Of a DNA stretch of 64,000 bases, positions 62,436 through 64,000 are shown piece by piece. The translations under genes and the position numbers were made by a program. The DNA comes from Candidatus Zixiibacteriota bacterium (GTDB lineage Bacteria; Zixibacteria; MSB-5A5; UBA10806; 4484-95). The stretch covers positions 158,562-222,561 of the forward strand of contig JAAEQD010000106.1 in assembly GCA_024231855.1 (NCBI GenBank), in the 5' to 3' direction. Every line of letters starts with the position of its first letter. Position 1 is the first letter of the stretch. The notes beneath the pieces were generated by a model. It was given only the letters and a program-made list of their open reading frames with translations, did no database searches and was not told where the DNA came from.

Positions 62436-64000
62436 TTAAATAAACAGCGGTGCCAGTACCAGCGAGACGATGGCCATCAACTTGATCAGGATGTTCATCG
62501 AGGGGCCGGAGGTGTCTTTAAACGGATCGCCGACTGTGTCGCCGACCACGGCCGCTTTGTGAGCCTCGGAACCCTTGCCACCGTGCAAGCCGCCTTCGAT
62601 CAGCTTCTTGGCGTTATCCCAGGCGCCGCCGCCGTTGGACATCATTAGGGCCATCAGCACACCGGTTAAAGTCGCGCCGCCCAGAAGGCCGCCCAGGGCT
62701 TCCTTACCCAGGATAGTACCGACCAAAATAGGAGCGATAACAGCCAACAGACCCGGAACAATCATCTGCTGAAGCGCGCCAACCGTGGCGATATCAACGC
62801 AGCGTGAGCTGTCGGGTTTGGCTTTACCTTCCATGAGGCCGGGGATCTCTTTAAACTGACGGCGAACTTCCTGCACCATCTTGAAGGCCGCTTTGCCCAC
62901 GGCGCTCATAGTCAGGGAGGCAACGAGGAACGGTAATATACCACCGATAAACAGACCGACTATTACGGTTACGTTCATCAGATCGATAGATTCAAGGTTA
63001 ACCGCCGAACTGTAAGCCGAAAACAGGGCCAGCGCGGTTAAGGCCGCCGAACCGATCGCGAAACCTTTGCCGATAGCGGCAGTGGTGTTACCCAGGGCGT
63101 CGAGATGGTCGGTGATTTTTCTGATATCTTTGCCCAGGCCGCACATTTCGGTGATTCCACCGGCGTTGTCGGCCACCGGACCGTAAGCGTCAACAGCCAT
63201 GGTCACGCCGATTGTACCCAGCATACCAACGGCGGCGATACCGATACCATACAGGCCGGCCACATAATGCGCGAAATAGACGGCAATCGAGATAACCAGC
63301 ACCGGCAAAGCCACGGACTGCATACCAACATCCAGGCCGGCGATAATACAAGTAGCCGGACCGGTTTTGGCCGATTCGGCGATTTTGCGCACGGGGCCCG
63401 CGGCGGTGTAATACTCGGTTAAAAGACCGAGAATAATACCGGCCACGTTACCGATTAGAACCGCCCAGAACACCTGGGTTACTACCGGGGTGCTGTTGAC
63501 CAAAACATATGTCGCGGCCAACATCAGTACCGAGCCGACATAAGTCACAATTCGAAGAACCGCCGCCGGATTCATCTTGGAGAAAATGTGAACCGACAGA
63601 ATACCGAACATCGAGGCTACGATGCCGACAGTCACGATCAGAAGCGGCAGACTCATATAAGCCATTCTGGCCTCGGGGATATTGCCCCACATCGAGGTGG
63701 CCGCGATCGTGATAGCCGCGATAATCGAACCGACATAAGATTCGAAAAGGTCGGCGCCCATACCGGCCGTATCACCGACATTATCGCCGACGTTATCAGC
63801 GATAACCGCCGGGTTACGCGGATCGTCTTCGGGGATACCGGCTTCGACTTTACCCACCAGGTCGGCGCCAACATCGGCAGCTTTGGTGAAAATACCACCG
63901 CCGACACGCGCGAACAGCGCTATCGACGACGCGCCCATGGCGAAACCGCTGACATATTTGAACGTTTCCGGGTCGCCGAAGAGATAGAAATATATGCCCA
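62436..64000 (-). CDS. hppA: Membrane-bound ion-translocating pyrophosphatase (partial, 3' part)
   Basis: The frame is open to the window edge, giving at least 521 residues; upstream codons before 63938 continue the family sequence ('[17 protein letters not shown]'). Hydrolyses pyrophosphate to pump H+ or Na+. Signature '[18 protein letters not shown]' and '[20 protein letters not shown]' form the active site; '[15 protein letters not shown]' closes it near the C-terminus. The stretch '[16 protein letters not shown]' has Ala and Gly where potassium-independent enzymes have Lys and Thr, so it should be the K+-dependent class. Whether it pumps H+ or Na+ cannot be read here. N-terminal part is missing. 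Confidence 0.97.
   Translation of the reverse strand, partial: GIYFYLFGDPETFKYVSGFAMGASSIALFARVGGGIFTKAADVGADLVGKVEAGIPEDDPRNPAVIADNVGDNVGDTAGMGADLFESYVGSIIAAITIAATSMWGNIPEARMAYMSLPLLIVTVGIVASMFGILSVHIFSKMNPAAVLRIVTYVGSVLMLAATYVLVNSTPVVTQVFWAVLIGNVAGIILGLLTEYYTAAGPVRKIAESAKTGPATCIIAGLDVGMQSVALPVLVISIAVYFAHYVAGLYGIGIAAVGMLGTIGVTMAVDAYGPVADNAGGITEMCGLGKDIRKITDHLDALGNTTAAIGKGFAIGSAALTALALFSAYSSAVNLESIDLMNVTVIVGLFIGGILPFLVASLTMSAVGKAAFKMVQEVRRQFKEIPGLMEGKAKPDSSRCVDIATVGALQQMIVPGLLAVIAPILVGTILGKEALGGLLGGATLTGVLMALMMSNGGGAWDNAKKLIEGGLHGGKGSEAHKAAVVGDTVGDPFKDTSGPSMNILIKLMAIVSLVLAPLFI

Overview
The window looks like a chromosomal contig from a Gram-negative-type bacterium of the FCB superphylum; my best guess is candidate phylum Zixibacteria or a close relative (inference from protein style, not from a marker-gene search). 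The pointers are a FecR/TonB-dependent receptor pair with STN and carboxypeptidase-regulatory domains, a C-terminal NYPNPFN-type secretion (T9SS-like) sorting domain, a large secreted protein with a dockerin-like tail, Mla-type lipid transport genes, several lipoproteins and outer-membrane barrels, and a membrane pyrophosphatase. No rRNA, CRISPR array, prophage or classical IS element is visible. One tRNA (Lys, UUU) is present.

Layout. 0-5.6 kb: the end of a FecR-like anti-sigma factor, a TonB-dependent receptor, a convergent secreted beta-helix protein, and beyond it a relic of a second receptor C-terminus. 5.6-9.5 kb: a tightly overlapping three-gene AT-rich cassette (four-helix membrane protein, unknown 225-aa protein, KGGVGR-type ParA/MinD ATPase with a membrane helix and a DUF1566-like C-terminus); this is the best candidate for an undescribed system. 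9.7-16 kb: tRNA-Lys and a housekeeping minus-strand run coaBC, type-4 UDG, dnaB, mlaE, mlaF, mreB. 16-20.4 kb: TPR protein, a repeat-flanked GIY-YIG gene, rarA, B12-binding radical SAM. 20.6-26.6 kb: DUF362 protein with sorting domain, DUF1028, a membrane protein, MscS channel with DUF3078 protein. 26.8-31.1 kb: HDOD-alpha/beta-hydrolase fusion, HEAT protein, two ferritin-like proteins. 31.3-34.9 kb: PD-(D/E)XK-like protein, two tandemly duplicated hemerythrins with duplicated leaders, YHS lipoprotein, Mut7-C protein. 35-38.2 kb: NtrC-like regulator with a degenerate GAFTGA loop, GT-C-like membrane protein.

38.3-44.6 kb is a repeat-rich zone: a REP-associated tyrosine transposase (RAYT) gene surrounded by about ten copies of a palindromic element, two of which carry extra copies of the RAYT gene's last codons. 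Embedded there are a CsgG/FGE-like protein, tyrosine phenol-lyase with a leader hairpin, a SIMPL protein and a truncated secreted ORF. 44.8-60 kb: barrel protein, EamA transporter, CpcT-like lipoprotein, CPA2 antiporter, NicO-like metal transporter, unknown coiled-coil protein, SnoaL-like, DUF362, DUF6599, PQQ-propeller, prolyl oligopeptidase, zinc-ribbon peptide and secreted oligoendopeptidase F. 60.2-62.2 kb: an AT-rich pair, PIN-like plus Mrr-like nuclease, which may be a defence module. The window ends inside hppA (membrane pyrophosphatase).

The genome is mosaic: housekeeping genes are moderately GC-rich, while unknown or conflict-type genes (5.6-9.5, 23.4-24.6, 26.8-29.0, 31.3-32.5, 38.4-40.3, 42.2-43.9, 50.0-50.9, 60.2-62.2 kb) look clearly AT-rich by eye. 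Oxygen and redox handling (hemerythrins, ferritin-like proteins), envelope maintenance (MlaEF, MreB, MscS, barrels) and peptide/tyrosine use (POP, PepF, tyrosine phenol-lyase) suggest a protein-scavenging, oxygen-limited lifestyle; that is inference.
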